A stretch of 64,000 nucleotides of DNA from Photobacterium indicum (GCF_003026215.1 NZ_PYOC01000002.1:124001-188000), one strand, 5' to 3'; shown: positions 1 to 10,998, numbered from the stretch's first letter. Numbers and translations: made by a program. Notes: generated from the sequence alone by a model not told the origin.

Positions 1-2
1 AA

Positions 3-176
3 GAGCGTTCCGCTTTAGCACGCGATAATGCATTACCTGAAGAAGTATTGATGCAAGTATCTAAAATTTACACTGACATTGCAGAAAAAATCACAGGTAA
101 AAAAATCATCCTGAGCAAGAACCCTAAAGCAGAAATTACAGCGATTCTACGTGACCAATATGGCTTAGTTGATTAA
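3..176 (+). CDS. purC: SAICAR synthase, 3' end only
   Basis: The reading frame is open from the window edge and ends in TAA at 174-176, giving about 57 C-terminal residues. The tail contains ALARDNALP, then [10 protein letters not shown] and a final YGLVD, which matches my memory of the C-terminus of the long (about 367 aa) Vibrionaceae form of phosphoribosylaminoimidazole-succinocarboxamide synthase. That enzyme joins aspartate to CAIR in purine synthesis, in the cytosol. The catalytic part lies outside the window, so the call rests only on the tail. A strong terminator follows at once, so the gene ends its transcription unit and has no operon link with torE downstream. Confidence 0.75.
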   Translation, partial: ERSALARDNALPEEVLMQVSKIYTDIAEKITGKKIILSKNPKAEITAILRDQYGLVD

Positions 177-205
177 GCGACGCAGCTAAACTTAGTTACA
201 ATTAC

Positions 206-237
206 AAAAAAGGGTAGCATTGCGCTACCCTTTTTTG
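206..237 (+). terminator. Rho-independent terminator of purC
   Basis: A perfect GC-rich stem (GGGTAGC at 212-218 with GCTACCC at 224-230, loop ATTGC) is flanked by an A run on the left and a T run on the right, which extend the pairing. It lies 30 nt after the purC stop and could work in both directions. Confidence 0.9.
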
Positions 238-240
238 TTC

Positions 241-762
241 AGCATTCATTCAGGTATACATGCTATTAATAATGAAGAGTTATAAAAAGTTCAGGCATCA
301 CCAGAACAGCTATTCATTACTTTTCTAAATAGCTCTTAATATCTTTACTTCCGTAAATTGTTAACGTATTTCTAAGATAGAAATGACCACCTTGTTAATC
401 ACTGTGTTTCATATTTTATTTCAGCTGCAAAATAACCTTTTCTTTATTGTGGGTAGTAACAACTCGATACATTACCGCTACAAATAAAACAAAGTGTATA
501 CATTCAGCTACGAAAAAATACTCTTCATATCTTTTCATATTTACTCTTACTTCTTCTTATTTGTATACATAACAACACATTAGATCGCATCTCATTAATA
601 ATCCTGTGCAGCATCAAAAAACTTATTAAATATAAGGTTTAACCCCTAAGTATTAATTGAACTATAGGGAGTGACTACTTTATGATCTGCGTATAAATAG
701 TTTGTTACATATTGAAATGCATTCTATTTAAATAAAAACATAAAAAATAGCAGGTGGTGTTT
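241..762. other. AT-rich regulatory region upstream of torE
   Basis: About 520 bp without a credible gene separates the purC terminator from torE. It holds the tandem TorR-like decamers at 521-540 and no other gene-like signal. The 220 bp between the decamers and the torE start leaves room for the promoter and a long leader. Confidence 0.6.
521..540 (+). promoter_or_regulatory. Candidate TorR-binding site (two tandem tor boxes)
   Basis: Two head-to-tail decamers, CTCTTCATAT and CTTTTCATAT, abut exactly. Each differs at one position from the E. coli tor box CTGTTCATAT, which the response regulator TorR binds as direct repeats upstream of torCAD. A weaker TTCATAT match lies near 407-413. The site is 223 bp upstream of the torE start and in the right orientation. 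Binding by a TorR is inferred; no torR or torS gene is in the window. Confidence 0.6.
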
Positions 763-939
763 ATGAGTAGTGTAACTAATAACGGTGATGGGGAAACCCG
801 CTCTAGCGAGTGGAAAGCCTTCCTTTTTATCACTGTCTTTTTATTTCCAATTCTTAGTGTGATGTTTGTAGGTGGGTACGGTTTTATTATTTGGATGCTG
901 CAAGTGTTCCTTTTAGGTCCTCCTGGCCATGGCGGCTAA
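763..939 (+). CDS. torE: TorE-like small membrane protein of the TMAO respiratory operon
   Basis: This 58-residue protein has one strongly hydrophobic helix (about residues 18-45) and ends in LLGPPGHGG, the conserved tail of the NapE/TorE family. These small inner-membrane proteins accompany periplasmic nitrate or TMAO reductase operons; their role is poorly defined. ATG at 763 is preferred because an AGGTGG ribosome site ends about 6 nt before it. A GTG at 754 would overlap that site. torC starts 47 nt downstream, so torE is the first gene of torECA. Confidence 0.85.
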   Translation: MSSVTNNGDGETRSSEWKAFLFITVFLFPILSVMFVGGYGFIIWMLQVFLLGPPGHGG

Positions 940-986
940 GCAACTTACCAATAAATATAACTGAATTTGTTTAGAAAGAGCACATT

Positions 987-2165
987 ATGAAATCATTTTT
1001 ATTAAAAGCTTGGAAGACGTTTGCTCGTCCAAGTGTACATATCAGCCTAGGTGTCCTAACCCTAGGTGGATTTTTAGCTGGCATTATCTTCTGGGGTGGG
1101 TTTAACACGGCACTAGAAGCAACTAACACCGAAGAATTCTGTGTTGGTTGTCATGCTGATAACATCGCACCAGAATACGCTGGCACTATTCACGATAAAA
1201 ACCGTTCAGGTGTTCGTGCTACTTGTCCTGATTGCCACGTTCCTCACGATTGGACATCAAAGATTTCTCGTAAGATTCAAGCAAGTAAAGAAGTGTTCGC
1301 TCACTTTGCTGGCTTTATCGATACACCAGAAAAATTTGAAGAACGTCGAATAACACTTGCCCAGCATGAATGGGATCGCTTTAGCGCTAATAAATCCTTG
1401 GAATGCCGTAATTGTCACGATTACGATGGTATGGACTTTACTAAAATGTCCCCTACTGCTCGCATTCAAATGAAGCAAGCGAAAGAACGTGACCAAAGCT
1501 GTATTGATTGCCATAAAGGTATTGCACACCACCTTCCTGAAAATATGGATTCAAGTGGCGGCATGATCTCTGAACTAGAGCAATTGGCATCAAACACTAA
1601 ATATGAAAAAGATGAAAACTACACCAGCGTTCGTCATTTACCTATCTATGAAGATAAAGCATTATCCGTTGAAGCGGGCCTTCTAAACCCTGCGTCTTCA
1701 GTAAAAGTTGTTGCTGAATCTGGCGATGTTATGCAAGTTGAAATTGCAGGCTGGCGTAAAGACAAAGGTTACGGTCGCGTAATTCAAGAAGACTTTGGTA
1801 TGAATATCGCGGTTGCTTCTTTACTAAAAGAAAGCGCACAGAACGATGCGGTTGTTGATAAATTCGAAATTAAAGAAGACGACTTAACCGGCCTACCATG
1901 GCAGCGTGTGAACGTGAAAGTGTGGATGAAGAAAGATGCAATGCTAGCAAATGTTCAACCTATTTGGGATAAAGCTAAGCAATCTTACCAAACTAACTGT
2001 TCTGTTTGTCACACTCAACCAGCTGAAGATCACTTCGATGCCAACACATGGCCGGGTATGTTCAACGGTATGATGGCATTTGTAAACTTCGACACAGACA
2101 GTAAAGCACTGGTATTGAAGTACCTACAAAAACACTCTTCAGATTTTTCTGATAACAAACACTAA
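987..2165 (+). CDS. torC: Membrane-anchored pentahaem c-type cytochrome TorC
   Basis: TorC passes electrons from the menaquinol pool to the periplasmic TMAO reductase TorA. The 392-residue protein has an N-terminal membrane anchor (about residues 18-40) and five CxxCH haem sites beginning at residues 52, 80, 140, 172 and 338. The first four form the NapC/NirT-like tetrahaem domain and the fifth sits in the TorC-specific C-terminal domain. Length and haem layout match E. coli TorC. It stands between torE and torA on the same strand with short gaps, so the three are probably one operon. Haem attachment needs the Ccm system, not seen here. Confidence 0.95.
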   Translation: MKSFLLKAWKTFARPSVHISLGVLTLGGFLAGIIFWGGFNTALEATNTEEFCVGCHADNIAPEYAGTIHDKNRSGVRATCPDCHVPHDWTSKISRKIQASKEVFAHFAGFIDTPEKFEERRITLAQHEWDRFSANKSLECRNCHDYDGMDFTKMSPTARIQMKQAKERDQSCIDCHKGIAHHLPENMDSSGGMISELEQLASNTKYEKDENYTSVRHLPIYEDKALSVEAGLLNPASSVKVVAESGDVMQVEIAGWRKDKGYGRVIQEDFGMNIAVASLLKESAQNDAVVDKFEIKEDDLTGLPWQRVNVKVWMKKDAMLANVQPIWDKAKQSYQTNCSVCHTQPAEDHFDANTWPGMFNGMMAFVNFDTDSKALVLKYLQKHSSDFSDNKH

Positions 2166-2188
2166 GCGATTGATGGAGTAATTTGAAT

Positions 2189-4651
2189 ATGTCTGTTAGC
2201 AGAAGAAGTTTTCTTAAAGGCTTAGCGACAACAAGTGCAGTATCTGTAATTGGTCCTAGCCTACTAGCATCATCAAAAGCGATGGCTGCAGAAACAACAG
2301 GAACATGGAAAACATCCGGTTCTCACTGGGGTGCATTCCGTGCCCACGTTTATGCGGGTAAAGTACAAGAAATTAAGCCATTAGAAATGGATAAATACCC
2401 TACTGATATGCTGAACGGCATTAAGGGAATTATCTACAGCCCATCACGTGTTCGTTACCCAATGGTGCGTCTAGATTGGTTGAAGAAACACAAATACAGT
2501 GGCGAAACTCGTGGTAACAACCGTTTTATCCGTATGACGTGGGATGATGCGCTTGATTTGTTCTACCGCGAACTAGAGCGCGTTCAAAAAGACTACGGCC
2601 CATGGGCATTGCACGCGGGTCAAACTGGCTGGCGTCAAACAGGTCAGTTCCACAGCTGTACTAGCCACATGCAACGTGCTGTCGGCATGCACGGTAACTT
2701 CATCACAAAAGTAGGCGACTACTCGACGGGTGCAGGCCAAACTATTCTGCCTTACGTATTAGGTTCGACAGAAGTTTACGCTCAAGGTACATCTTGGTCT
2801 GAAATTCTTGATCACAGTAAGAACATCGTACTGTGGGCAACAGATCCAGTGAAAAACCTGCAAGTTGGCTGGAACTGTGAAACACATGAATCATTCGCAT
2901 ACCTTGAACAACTGAAAGAGAAAGTTGCAAAAGGCGAGATCAACGTACTGTCTGTTGACCCAGTGAAAAACAAGACACAACGTTTCTTGGGCAACGACCA
3001 CATGTATATCAACCCGCAAACTGACGTAGCATTCATGCTGGCAGTTGCGCATACCTTGTACACTGAAGATCTTTACGACAAAGAATTCATCAAGATGTAC
3101 TGCTTAGGTTTCGACGAGTTTGTTCCTTACTTCATGGGTAAGAGCAAAGATAACATCGAAAAAACACCTGAGTGGGCAGCGGAAATTTGTGGTTTACCTG
3201 CTGATGAAATCCGTGACTTTGCACGTATGTTAGTTTCTGAGCGTACTCAGATTCTATTTGGTTGGTGTATTCAACGCCAAGAGCACGGTGAGCAGCCTTA
3301 CTGGATGGGTGCTGTAATCGCAGCCATGGTAGGTCAAATTGGTTTACCTGGTGGCGGTGTTTCTTACGGTCACCACTACAGTTCAATTGGTGTTCCATCA
3401 ACAGGTTTCGCGGCACCAGGTGGTTTCCCTCGTAATGTTGACGAAGGTCAGAAGCCTAAATGGGATAACAACGACTTTAACGGCTACAGCCGCACTATTC
3501 CTGTAGCTCGTTGGGTTGATTGTTTGCTTGAACCAGGTAAAGAAATCAAATACAACGGTTCTAAAGTTACCTTACCTGATTACAAAATGATGATAATCAG
3601 TGGTAATAACCCGTGGCATCACCACCAAGACCGTAACCGTATGAAGCAAGCTTTCCAGAAGCTTCAAACGGTTGTAACCGTCGATTTTGCTTGGACGGCA
3701 ACCTGTCGTTTCTCTGACATCGTACTGCCAGCTTGTACACAATTTGAACGTAACGATATTGATGTTTACGGTTCATACAGTGGTCGTGGTTTGGTTGCGA
3801 TGCACAAGTTAGTTGACCCGTTATACCAATCGAAAACTGACTTCGACATCTTTACTGAGTTGTCTCGTCGTTTCGGTCGTCACAAAGAATATACCCGTGG
3901 CATGGATGAGATGGAGTGGGTTCGCTCATTGTACTCTGACTGTCGCGACGCAAACAAAGCCAAGTTCGACATGCCTGAGTTTGATGAATTCTGGGCAAAA
4001 GGCGTACTTGATTTTGGTGAAGGTAAACCATGGGTTCGCCATGCTGATTTCCGTGAAGATCCTGAAATCAATGCACTAGGCACACCATCAGGTTTCATTG
4101 AAATTTCAAGCCGTAAGATCGACCGTTTCGGTTACGAACACTGTCAAGGCCACCCAATGTGGTTCGAGAAGAGTGAACGTTCTCACGGTGGTCCTGGTTC
4201 GAAGAAACACCCATTCTGGATGCAGTCTTGTCACCCTGATAAGCGTTTGCACTCTCAAATGTGTGAATCTGAAGAAATGCGTGCAACTTACGCCGTGAAA
4301 GGTCGTGAGCCTGTATATATCAACCCGAAAGATGCAGCAGAAAAAGGCATCAAAGACGGTGATATCGTTCGCGTATTCAATGACCGTGGTCAACTACTTG
4401 CTGGTGCAGTTCTTAGTGATAGCTACTCTCGTGGTGTTATCCGTATTGAAGAAGGTGCATGGTACGGCCCGCTTAACGAAAAAGTTGGTGCAATTGATAC
4501 CTATGGCGATCCAAATACCCTAACTCAGGATATTCCGTCATCAGAGCTTGCTCAGGCAACAAGTGCAAACACCTGCTTGGTTAACTTTGAGAAGTTCAAA
4601 GGTGAAGTGCCACCTGTTACTTCATTCGGCGGTCCGATCGAAGTAAGCTAA
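2189..4651 (+). CDS. torA: Periplasmic TMAO reductase, molybdopterin enzyme TorA
   Basis: TorA reduces trimethylamine N-oxide to trimethylamine as terminal electron acceptor in the periplasm. The 820-residue product begins with a twin-arginine signal (SRRSFLKG near the N-terminus) ending in an ALA-type site near residue 35, and continues as a full bis-MGD oxidoreductase of the DMSO/TMAO family. DYSTGAGQT carries Ser179, the position of the serine that ligates molybdenum in this family. ATG 2189 is chosen because a GGAG site lies 10 nt upstream; TTG at 2183 is too close to it. TMAO is abundant in marine animals and under pressure. The chaperone gene torD, third gene of the E. coli operon, is absent: a terminator and a chemoreceptor follow. 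Confidence 0.95.
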   Translation: MSVSRRSFLKGLATTSAVSVIGPSLLASSKAMAAETTGTWKTSGSHWGAFRAHVYAGKVQEIKPLEMDKYPTDMLNGIKGIIYSPSRVRYPMVRLDWLKKHKYSGETRGNNRFIRMTWDDALDLFYRELERVQKDYGPWALHAGQTGWRQTGQFHSCTSHMQRAVGMHGNFITKVGDYSTGAGQTILPYVLGSTEVYAQGTSWSEILDHSKNIVLWATDPVKNLQVGWNCETHESFAYLEQLKEKVAKGEINVLSVDPVKNKTQRFLGNDHMYINPQTDVAFMLAVAHTLYTEDLYDKEFIKMYCLGFDEFVPYFMGKSKDNIEKTPEWAAEICGLPADEIRDFARMLVSERTQILFGWCIQRQEHGEQPYWMGAVIAAMVGQIGLPGGGVSYGHHYSSIGVPSTGFAAPGGFPRNVDEGQKPKWDNNDFNGYSRTIPVARWVDCLLEPGKEIKYNGSKVTLPDYKMMIISGNNPWHHHQDRNRMKQAFQKLQTVVTVDFAWTATCRFSDIVLPACTQFERNDIDVYGSYSGRGLVAMHKLVDPLYQSKTDFDIFTELSRRFGRHKEYTRGMDEMEWVRSLYSDCRDANKAKFDMPEFDEFWAKGVLDFGEGKPWVRHADFREDPEINALGTPSGFIEISSRKIDRFGYEHCQGHPMWFEKSERSHGGPGSKKHPFWMQSCHPDKRLHSQMCESEEMRATYAVKGREPVYINPKDAAEKGIKDGDIVRVFNDRGQLLAGAVLSDSYSRGVIRIEEGAWYGPLNEKVGAIDTYGDPNTLTQDIPSSELAQATSANTCLVNFEKFKGEVPPVTSFGGPIEVS

Positions 4652-4701
4652 TTGGTATTACTGCGTTGAGCTATATCACTGCATATGACTAACCAGTCAA
4701 T

Positions 4702-4759
4702 AAAGGGTATTCATGACATTACTTATTCAAGTAAAGCATGAGTGCCCTTTTCTTTTTCA
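4702..4759 (+). terminator. Long nested rho-independent terminator of torECA
   Basis: Arms at 4702-4715 and 4737-4750 pair over 14 bp with two G-U wobbles. Inside the loop TTACTT and AAGTAA form a second stem. A T-rich tail (TTTTCTTTTTC) follows. It lies 50 nt after the torA stop. Confidence 0.8.
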
Positions 4760-4778
4760 TACCGGTAACGATTCTCTA

Positions 4779-4789
4779 CCCCCCCCCCC
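4779..4789. repeat. Poly-C tract of 11
   Basis: Eleven consecutive C residues lie in the 413 bp gap between torA and the chemoreceptor, just after the tor terminator. Apart from these two items I see nothing in the gap; a 63-codon open frame across it runs through the terminator and is not credible. Similar tracts lie at 38551 and 40843. Confidence 0.9.
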
Positions 4790-5064
4790 TTTAATTTCAT
4801 TTCTACCAATGCCTAGCCCACAATTCATTGACCATTACATTCACCTTGACACATATCGTCATTTGGCACTTATTATTGAGAATATCAATTACCCCACAAA
4901 CTAAACCTGAAGCGGCATCACATCCCCTTACATAAAGTACAAACCATATATTCTTTTTTCACATATTTCTTACATTCAACCTATAGAAACCAGCCTTATT
5001 GCCGATAAAAAGAACATAAGAATAGAAATACACTGTATTTGACATTTGCTAAAGGAATAACCCG

Positions 5065-6933
5065 ATGAAATTTAATCACAAAATTGTGGCGACCTCTTCC
5101 GCCATTCTCTTGGTTGCGCTGTCTGCGCTCTCTGCTAATCAATATTTCAATATAAAATCGCAGATCCACTCACTGGTTACTAAAAGTGTGGAAGAGATTG
5201 TATCGGGTATAGGAAGTGCCGTTAATGCCGAATTAAACAGTCGTAAAGCGCTAGCCAGCTATGCCACCAGCATGGCAGAAGAAAATCTAACGCCATCTGA
5301 GATTGAAACGGTGATTAGCCAACCTATCGTAAAGAATACTTTTCTACTTGCAGGGCTTGGTTTTGAGTCAGATGGGAGCTTTGTGAGTAACGATCCTAAC
5401 TGGGATCCTGGTGCATCATGGGATCCGCGTAGCCGCCCTTGGTATAAAGATACCAAACAAGCCAATAGTATTATAATAACAGCACCGTATGCTGATTCAG
5501 TAACCAATGAAATATTGGTATCAATTGCGACACCAGTGATGCAAAACAATCAATTTAAAGGGGCTATCTTCTTTGATGTCAGCTTATCTGGTTTAGCGGA
5601 ATTGGCGAACAAGGTTTCTTTGCTTGATGCTGGCTACATCTTCCTCGTTTCGGCTGATGGCATTATCATTTCACACCCAAATGCCAAATTAAATGGCAAA
5701 CCAATGTCGAGCTTCTTAGGTAACACATCAATTTCTGAGCAATCACAGAGTTTTGTAGCTGACGGAAAAGATCTAGAGGTATCATTCGACAAAATTGATG
5801 GTCAAGACTGGTACGTAGGTGTTGTGCTCGATGAAAGCATCGCATTTGCTGCCGTTGATGAGCTGAAAAACGATTCTATCATCTATTCGTTGGTGGCATT
5901 GTTCGCTGGCATCATCGCTTTGTTGTTAGTATTTAAAGTCTTAATGCGCCCACTGCGCGAATTAAACGAAGCAATTCAAGACGTCGCCTCAGGTCAGGGA
6001 GACTTAACCCGTCGTCTCGATACCAACACTGACGAAGAGTTCGCAGAATTGGCAAAAGGCTTTAATGCCTTCACTGAAAAGCTGCAGCACTTAATTATCG
6101 AAAGTAAGTCGCTAGGTGAAGATATTATGGCTGGCACCGAGCAAACGGCAGAAGGTGCAAAGCAATCAGCTAGCGCGATGTCGACTCAGCTGCAAGAATT
6201 AGAGCAACTCGCAACAGCAATGAACGAGATGGCATCAACCTCTTCAGATGTAGCCGGTAACGCACAAGGTGCAGCCGCTTCAGCCCAAGAAGCCGATAAC
6301 GCAGTAATCGAAGGGGCAAGCATTGTCTCACATACAACATCAGCCATTAACGAGCTTTCAGAGCAAATTGACCAAGCCGTAAACGTGGTTCGCGAACTGG
6401 AACATGCGACAGGCAATATCGAAACCATCTTAAAAGTCATTAACGAAATTGCAGACCAAACTAATCTGCTTGCGTTAAATGCAGCCATTGAAGCCGCTCG
6501 TGCTGGTGATTCAGGCCGAGGTTTTGCAGTGGTCGCCGATGAAGTAAGAACATTGGCACAACGTACTCAGCAATCAACCACAGAAATCCGCCAGATGATC
6601 GAGCAGTTACAATCTGGATCAAGCTCTGCCGTGACCGTTATGAGTCAAAGTAAAGAAACGGCAACCAATACAGTAACGAAAGCCCAAGAGGCAGATGGTG
6701 CGCTAGAGCGCATACGTGTTGCCATTCAGCAAATCAGTGACATGAACATGCAAATTGCCTCTGCGGCAGAAGAACAAAGCCTAGTCGCTGAAGAAATCAA
6801 CAGTAACACTATTAAGATAAAAGATTTATCGGAACAGGTCGCAAGTGCTGCAGATGGAGCCAACGACGCGATGGCAATTCAAATTAATACCGTACGTGCC
6901 CAAGATGACATCATGAATAAGTTTGTGGTGTAA
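5065..6933 (+). CDS. Methyl-accepting chemotaxis protein with dCache sensor
   Basis: This 622-residue chemoreceptor has a first membrane helix at about 8-30, a periplasmic double-Cache domain to about 270, a second helix at about 275-298, a HAMP domain and a signalling domain. The conserved hairpin tip is visible around [20 protein letters not shown]. It would steer flagellar rotation through CheA and CheW at the inner membrane. In the sensor domain, RSRPWYKD, a downstream Tyr-Ala-Asp and a later Asp resemble the binding-site signature of amino-acid-sensing dCache domains; that ligand is an inference. It starts 413 bp after torA behind a terminator, so any link with TMAO is only positional. 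The ATG has an AAGGA site 7-11 nt upstream. Confidence 0.92.
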   Translation: MKFNHKIVATSSAILLVALSALSANQYFNIKSQIHSLVTKSVEEIVSGIGSAVNAELNSRKALASYATSMAEENLTPSEIETVISQPIVKNTFLLAGLGFESDGSFVSNDPNWDPGASWDPRSRPWYKDTKQANSIIITAPYADSVTNEILVSIATPVMQNNQFKGAIFFDVSLSGLAELANKVSLLDAGYIFLVSADGIIISHPNAKLNGKPMSSFLGNTSISEQSQSFVADGKDLEVSFDKIDGQDWYVGVVLDESIAFAAVDELKNDSIIYSLVALFAGIIALLLVFKVLMRPLRELNEAIQDVASGQGDLTRRLDTNTDEEFAELAKGFNAFTEKLQHLIIESKSLGEDIMAGTEQTAEGAKQSASAMSTQLQELEQLATAMNEMASTSSDVAGNAQGAAASAQEADNAVIEGASIVSHTTSAINELSEQIDQAVNVVRELEHATGNIETILKVINEIADQTNLLALNAAIEAARAGDSGRGFAVVADEVRTLAQRTQQSTTEIRQMIEQLQSGSSSAVTVMSQSKETATNTVTKAQEADGALERIRVAIQQISDMNMQIASAAEEQSLVAEEINSNTIKIKDLSEQVASAADGANDAMAIQINTVRAQDDIMNKFVV

Positions 6934-6948
6934 GCTATAGCTTAAAAT

Positions 6949-6986
6949 AAAAGACCGAACTGCATACACAGTTCGGTCTTTTTTAT
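6949..6986. terminator. Bidirectional terminator between the chemoreceptor and oleD
   Basis: A perfect 14-bp stem (arms 6949-6962 and 6969-6982, core GACCGAACTG) has A residues on one side and a long T run on the other. It serves the plus-strand chemoreceptor and the convergent minus-strand ole cluster. Confidence 0.92.
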
Positions 6987-7024
6987 TTTTCAATTAACAG
7001 CATCTTGAAGCTCGCCCCACGCCA

Positions 7025-8137
7025 CTAGGCGTTCAAAGTATGCTTTAACCGTTTCATACCGTCATCAATACTCACCAAGGGTGTATAGCCTAAATCACGC
7101 TTAGCAGCACTAATATTAAAGTAATGGCTAGTCGACAGTTGGCGCGCAACAAAGCGAGTCATTATCGGCTCTTCTTGCTTATTCAAAGCGCCATAAATCC
7201 ACTCTAATAATGCACCTACCTGATATGCTAATCCCGCGGGTACACGCTTTGTCACCTTCGGTAAATCAGCACACGATAAAATTTTATTGAGCATAGATGC
7301 CATTGTTATGGGTTCATCATTACTCAAAAAGTAAGCCTTACCAGCACAAGTACTGCTTGGATCGGTTAAACGTAATGCCGCTAAAATATGGGCATAGGCA
7401 GCATTATCAACATAAATGGTATCAACCAGTTTATCTTCACGCCCCACAAGCTTTAAACGCCCCGCTTTCGCACGTTCAATGACTCTAGGCACAAGATGTG
7501 GATCATTCGGCCCCCAAATAAGGTGAGGACGCAATGCGACAGTTCTCACTGACTTCCCGTTTGCAGCCAATACCATTTTCTCGGCAATGGCTTTAGATTC
7601 TGCATAAAAATTAAGGTAGCTATCGGCATAGGGTGTCGATTCATCAATGTCTGCTTCATCATTGCCTGCAAAGGTAACACTTGGCGTGCTGGTATAAACC
7701 AACTTATCGATACCAAGCTCTTGACATGCCTCTATGATATTACGCGCACCGTCTACATTTGGGCTGTAATAATCACTTTTCGATCCCCACACCCCTGCTT
7801 TTGATGCAACATGAAATACAAGATCACAACCTTGCATCGCTTGTAATAAATCAGACTTAGTACTGATATCACCTTTCACCATGGTGACACCCATTTGCTC
7901 TAAATCGGGGTAACTGCCACGGGCAAAACCTGTAACTTCAATACCAGCAATGCGTAGGTATCGACAAATTGCTTTACCTAGAAAACCACCCGCCCCCGTA
8001 ACAAATGCATGTTTTACACTTGAAGATAACGAGAGTAATGCCGCTTCTTCAGCCGGTAACAATTCTCGACATGGGAGCAATTCACGATCAGGAAATTTAC
8101 GATTAAGCAGGCTTTGTGAGTGGGATGAAATACTCAT
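7025..8137 (-). CDS. oleD: OleD, NAD(P)H-dependent 2-alkyl-3-ketoacid reductase
   Basis: OleD reduces the beta-keto acid made by OleA to a 2-alkyl-3-hydroxy acid in head-to-head olefin synthesis. The 370-residue protein is a short-chain dehydrogenase of the 3-beta-HSD/epimerase type. A glycine-rich nucleotide loop ([11 protein letters not shown]) lies near residue 46 and the catalytic YxxxK is seen as YAESK. The start is set at 8137, where ATG overlaps the oleC stop in ATGA and an AAGGGA site precedes it. An upstream in-frame start at 8164 has no such site. It is the last gene of oleABCD, coupled to oleC, and ends 40 bp from a terminator. Confidence 0.92.
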   Translation of the reverse strand: MSISSHSQSLLNRKFPDRELLPCRELLPAEEAALLSLSSSVKHAFVTGAGGFLGKAICRYLRIAGIEVTGFARGSYPDLEQMGVTMVKGDISTKSDLLQAMQGCDLVFHVASKAGVWGSKSDYYSPNVDGARNIIEACQELGIDKLVYTSTPSVTFAGNDEADIDESTPYADSYLNFYAESKAIAEKMVLAANGKSVRTVALRPHLIWGPNDPHLVPRVIERAKAGRLKLVGREDKLVDTIYVDNAAYAHILAALRLTDPSSTCAGKAYFLSNDEPITMASMLNKILSCADLPKVTKRVPAGLAYQVGALLEWIYGALNKQEEPIMTRFVARQLSTSHYFNISAAKRDLGYTPLVSIDDGMKRLKHTLNA

Positions 8138-9933
8138 GATGCTTTCCCTTCTTTTTGCGCCCATACAGCCAGTTTTTCTCTGAAGATCTTGGCGTTATGG
8201 CGTATATCAACGGGAAAATCAGGATGAATAAGAAAATCAACAATGCCCACAGTTTGCTGATGTTTGGCGCCAATCGTTTTAAGCTCGGCAAAAAACGTAT
8301 TACGGGCAGTATCATCTGTTAGGGTTGTGCCTTTATTAAGCTCAACACACAGCAGTGGTACGGTTTCACCATTACGTTCAATGCCTACCAATGCGGTACG
8401 CTTGACTGAAGAGTGAGTATTAAATATACGTTCACAAGGAATAGAGAAATACGGCAGCCTGTCTGATGCAACCGCAACGCGATTGGCTTCAACACGGTGA
8501 GCTTTACGACCACACATCCACAGCTGCCCGTTTTCGTCTAAATAGCCCAAATCCCCCATGCGGTGACGTACAGTATCCGCTCCATCGGTAATTTTAGCCT
8601 GAACAGTTGCATGATCACGATGATAATACGCACGGCTCACCATTGGACCTTTTACAACGATTTCGCCAATTTGGTTTACAGGTAAGCACAGGGCTTCGTC
8701 CCACGTAGTAATTGGATCGTCAGTGATCGTAATGATCGCAATATCAACACCATCAACAGGTTGCCCGACACAAATACCACCACCGTTATCAGTGATATCC
8801 GTGGTTTGCATTAATCGGTCACTACCAATCATAGTAAGAGGTAATGATTCTGTCGCACCATAAGAATTCAGTACTTCAACCCCATCCTTTAGCATTTTAC
8901 TAAAGCGCGAAATAGACGAAATAGTGGCAGGTGCACCAGCGGAAATAACACGTTTGATACTGGGTAATGTATGAGGCTTATGACGCTGCGTCCCTGCTTG
9001 CCCTAAACGCTCTATCAATGCAGGATTCACAAACATATTGGTACATTGGTATTGTTCTATCGCAGCAAACAAACTGTCGGGATTAGCCGTTATTGGTTTA
9101 CTGGCATCCATATCAGGCACAATCGATGCCATGCCTAAAGCTGGACCAAAAAGAGAGAATAACGGGAAGGTAGCGAGATCACGCTCGCCGTGGGCGATAC
9201 CATAATCATTTTTCAATACACTGATTTGTGCTTCAAACATTGCATGGGTATACACAACACCTTTCGGCGTACCCGTACTGCCACTGGTAAATAGAATGGC
9301 AGCCATATCATCATTTTTGAGCTTGGCAATATCGTAATCAACCGCTTGATGCATTTTACTGCGCGGCTTAATAACGGTATTTCGCTTAAGCAATGCTTTT
9401 AGTGTTGTGCCACCAAAAATATTGGCGAACACATCATTCCCACCAACGGTGAGTAAACGTCGAACACTCGGTTTACCCCAACCAAATAAACAACGGGCAA
9501 TATGTGCTTTAGGAATACCAATAAACGCATCGGGCTTAGCTTCATCAAAGCACTGTTTGAGGTTTTTAACCCCCATTCCGGGATCCACCAAAATAGGAAC
9601 AATACCCGCTTTGAATAACGCAAATGTAAGGGCAAAAAAATCAAGACTAGGCGTTACCATCAGTACCGCTTTCATGCCTCGTTTAATACCGTGATCATTC
9701 AGCGCTTGCGCAATCGCATTACTGTCAGTATTTAACTGTTCGAACGTTAACTCTTCATAGCGTAGTTTGCCGAATAATGATTTTATTTGAACAGCAACAG
9801 CGAGTGAATCAGGCGTTTCTTTTGCCGCGCGTGTTAAGTGGCGGCAAATATTGGCTTTATTAGCTTTCGAAGATGCTAACGTCGACGCCTCATCTGAATC
9901 GAAAGAGGCATCAGTCTCATGCCCTTTATCCAT
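8134..9933 (-). CDS. oleC: OleC, olefin beta-lactone synthetase (acyl-AMP ligase fold)
   Basis: OleC uses ATP to close the 2-alkyl-3-hydroxy acid from OleD into a beta-lactone. The roughly 600-residue protein is of the ANL adenylate-forming superfamily: the phosphate loop reads [11 protein letters not shown] at about residue 217, an adenine-site motif NSYGATES follows, and [11 protein letters not shown] gives the ribose-binding Asp. ATG 9933 overlaps the oleB stop by one base (TGATG); an in-frame GTG lies just before it at 9936. The 3' end overlaps oleD in ATGA. Overlap on both sides indicates translational coupling. On its own it could be read as a fatty acyl-CoA ligase; the gene order decides the call. 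Confidence 0.92.
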   Translation of the reverse strand: MDKGHETDASFDSDEASTLASSKANKANICRHLTRAAKETPDSLAVAVQIKSLFGKLRYEELTFEQLNTDSNAIAQALNDHGIKRGMKAVLMVTPSLDFFALTFALFKAGIVPILVDPGMGVKNLKQCFDEAKPDAFIGIPKAHIARCLFGWGKPSVRRLLTVGGNDVFANIFGGTTLKALLKRNTVIKPRSKMHQAVDYDIAKLKNDDMAAILFTSGSTGTPKGVVYTHAMFEAQISVLKNDYGIAHGERDLATFPLFSLFGPALGMASIVPDMDASKPITANPDSLFAAIEQYQCTNMFVNPALIERLGQAGTQRHKPHTLPSIKRVISAGAPATISSISRFSKMLKDGVEVLNSYGATESLPLTMIGSDRLMQTTDITDNGGGICVGQPVDGVDIAIITITDDPITTWDEALCLPVNQIGEIVVKGPMVSRAYYHRDHATVQAKITDGADTVRHRMGDLGYLDENGQLWMCGRKAHRVEANRVAVASDRLPYFSIPCERIFNTHSSVKRTALVGIERNGETVPLLCVELNKGTTLTDDTARNTFFAELKTIGAKHQQTVGIVDFLIHPDFPVDIRHNAKIFREKLAVWAQKEGKAS

Positions 9934-10844
9934 CACAAATCTGCCTCGCTTGGCTTGCTATCAGTTGCTAATGGCGTCTTCATAAAATCTGAAATAAGCG
10001 GTACAACCTCATCGCAGGCATCTTCTAATATGTAGTGTCCGCAATCTTCGAACTCATGCACTGTCGCATGTGGCATTTTTTCACGCCATACAGCTAAGAA
10101 GTGCTTATCAAATACAAAATCTTTCAAGCCAAAACAAATAAGCGTTGGAACGTGCGAGAACTTCGGCAAACTTGCAGCGATCTCAGAAACTAGCTCGTAG
10201 TTTCTATCCCCTTTTCTTAATGGAATATCTTGCACAAAACGTAATGTAGAAATACGGTTTTCCCAAGAATTGAAAGGAGAAACATACGCTTTACGCACTT
10301 CAGGGCTCATTGGCTTACGCTTAACGCCAATATAAGAAGCAATGGATGAGAATGCATTAAAACCACGTACTAAGCCTGTGCCTAATAACGTATTGCGGCA
10401 AATCCATAATGCCCACGGAAAAGGTTTAGTGTCAGGTAAATGGAAAGCACCTGTATTGAGTATCACTAAACGTTTAATGCGGTCAGGATAACGAGCCGCA
10501 TAACCCATGCCGATCATTCCACCCCAGTCATGTACGACAAGGGTAATATTTTCACGTACTTCAAGGTGTTCAAGTAACGCTTCGAGATCATCGATACGGT
10601 TCTTTAACGTATAGTCATAACCCGTGTCATCGGGTTTATCCGATAAACCACAACCGATATGGTCAGGTACGATACATTGGTGGTTCTGGCTTAATTCCGT
10701 CACCAAATTACGGTAATAGAAAGACCAGCTCGGGTTACCATGAACCATGACGACAGGTTCACCCTGCCCTTCATTTACGTAATGGAGTTTGTGCCCATTG
10801 CGGCTAAGAAAATTACGTTTAAAGGGAAACAACGTGTCTAACAT
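9933..10844 (-). CDS. oleB: OleB, beta-lactone decarboxylase (alpha/beta hydrolase)
   Basis: OleB removes CO2 from the beta-lactone to give the cis-olefin. The 303-residue protein is close in fold to haloalkane dehalogenases: the nucleophile elbow VVHDWGG carries Asp106, HGNPSWS forms the oxyanion region, and GHYILED near the C-terminus supplies the histidine. ATG 10844 is preferred over TTG 10850 because AAGGA lies 6 nt upstream. oleB is a separate gene here, whereas some bacteria fuse it to oleC. A 154-bp gap containing an inverted repeat separates it from oleA; it is coupled to oleC. The neighbourhood, not the fold, separates it from a haloalkane dehalogenase. Confidence 0.92.
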   Translation of the reverse strand: MLDTLFPFKRNFLSRNGHKLHYVNEGQGEPVVMVHGNPSWSFYYRNLVTELSQNHQCIVPDHIGCGLSDKPDDTGYDYTLKNRIDDLEALLEHLEVRENITLVVHDWGGMIGMGYAARYPDRIKRLVILNTGAFHLPDTKPFPWALWICRNTLLGTGLVRGFNAFSSIASYIGVKRKPMSPEVRKAYVSPFNSWENRISTLRFVQDIPLRKGDRNYELVSEIAASLPKFSHVPTLICFGLKDFVFDKHFLAVWREKMPHATVHEFEDCGHYILEDACDEVVPLISDFMKTPLATDSKPSEADL

Positions 10845-10940
10845 GACCAATCCTTGACTATTCTCAGCATGGAATTACCCATCCTGTTTTTGTAACTATT
10901 TCGGTATTTGCACTAAGCATTTATCAGTAACCATCTCTGC

Positions 10941-10984
10941 TGTTTCATTTTCATGCACTTTTAATATGAATTAAAAATGAAACA
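10941..10984 (-). repeat. AT-rich inverted repeat in the oleA-oleB gap
   Basis: An 11-bp arm TGTTTCATTTT (10941-10951) is matched by AAAATGAAACA (10974-10984), with a further TTTTAAT/ATTAAAA pairing inside. It starts just after the oleA stop on the transcribed strand. It could be an RNA processing or attenuation hairpin, or a protein site. The tail has too few T residues for a classical terminator. Confidence 0.55.
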
Positions 10985-10998
10985 ACGATAAGGTTTGA

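Noticed and set aside
754..762. GTG start for torE
   Set aside because: It overlaps the AGGTGG ribosome site that serves ATG 763.
4713..4904. 63-codon frame after torA
   Set aside because: It runs through the torA terminator and the poly-C tract and has no ribosome site.
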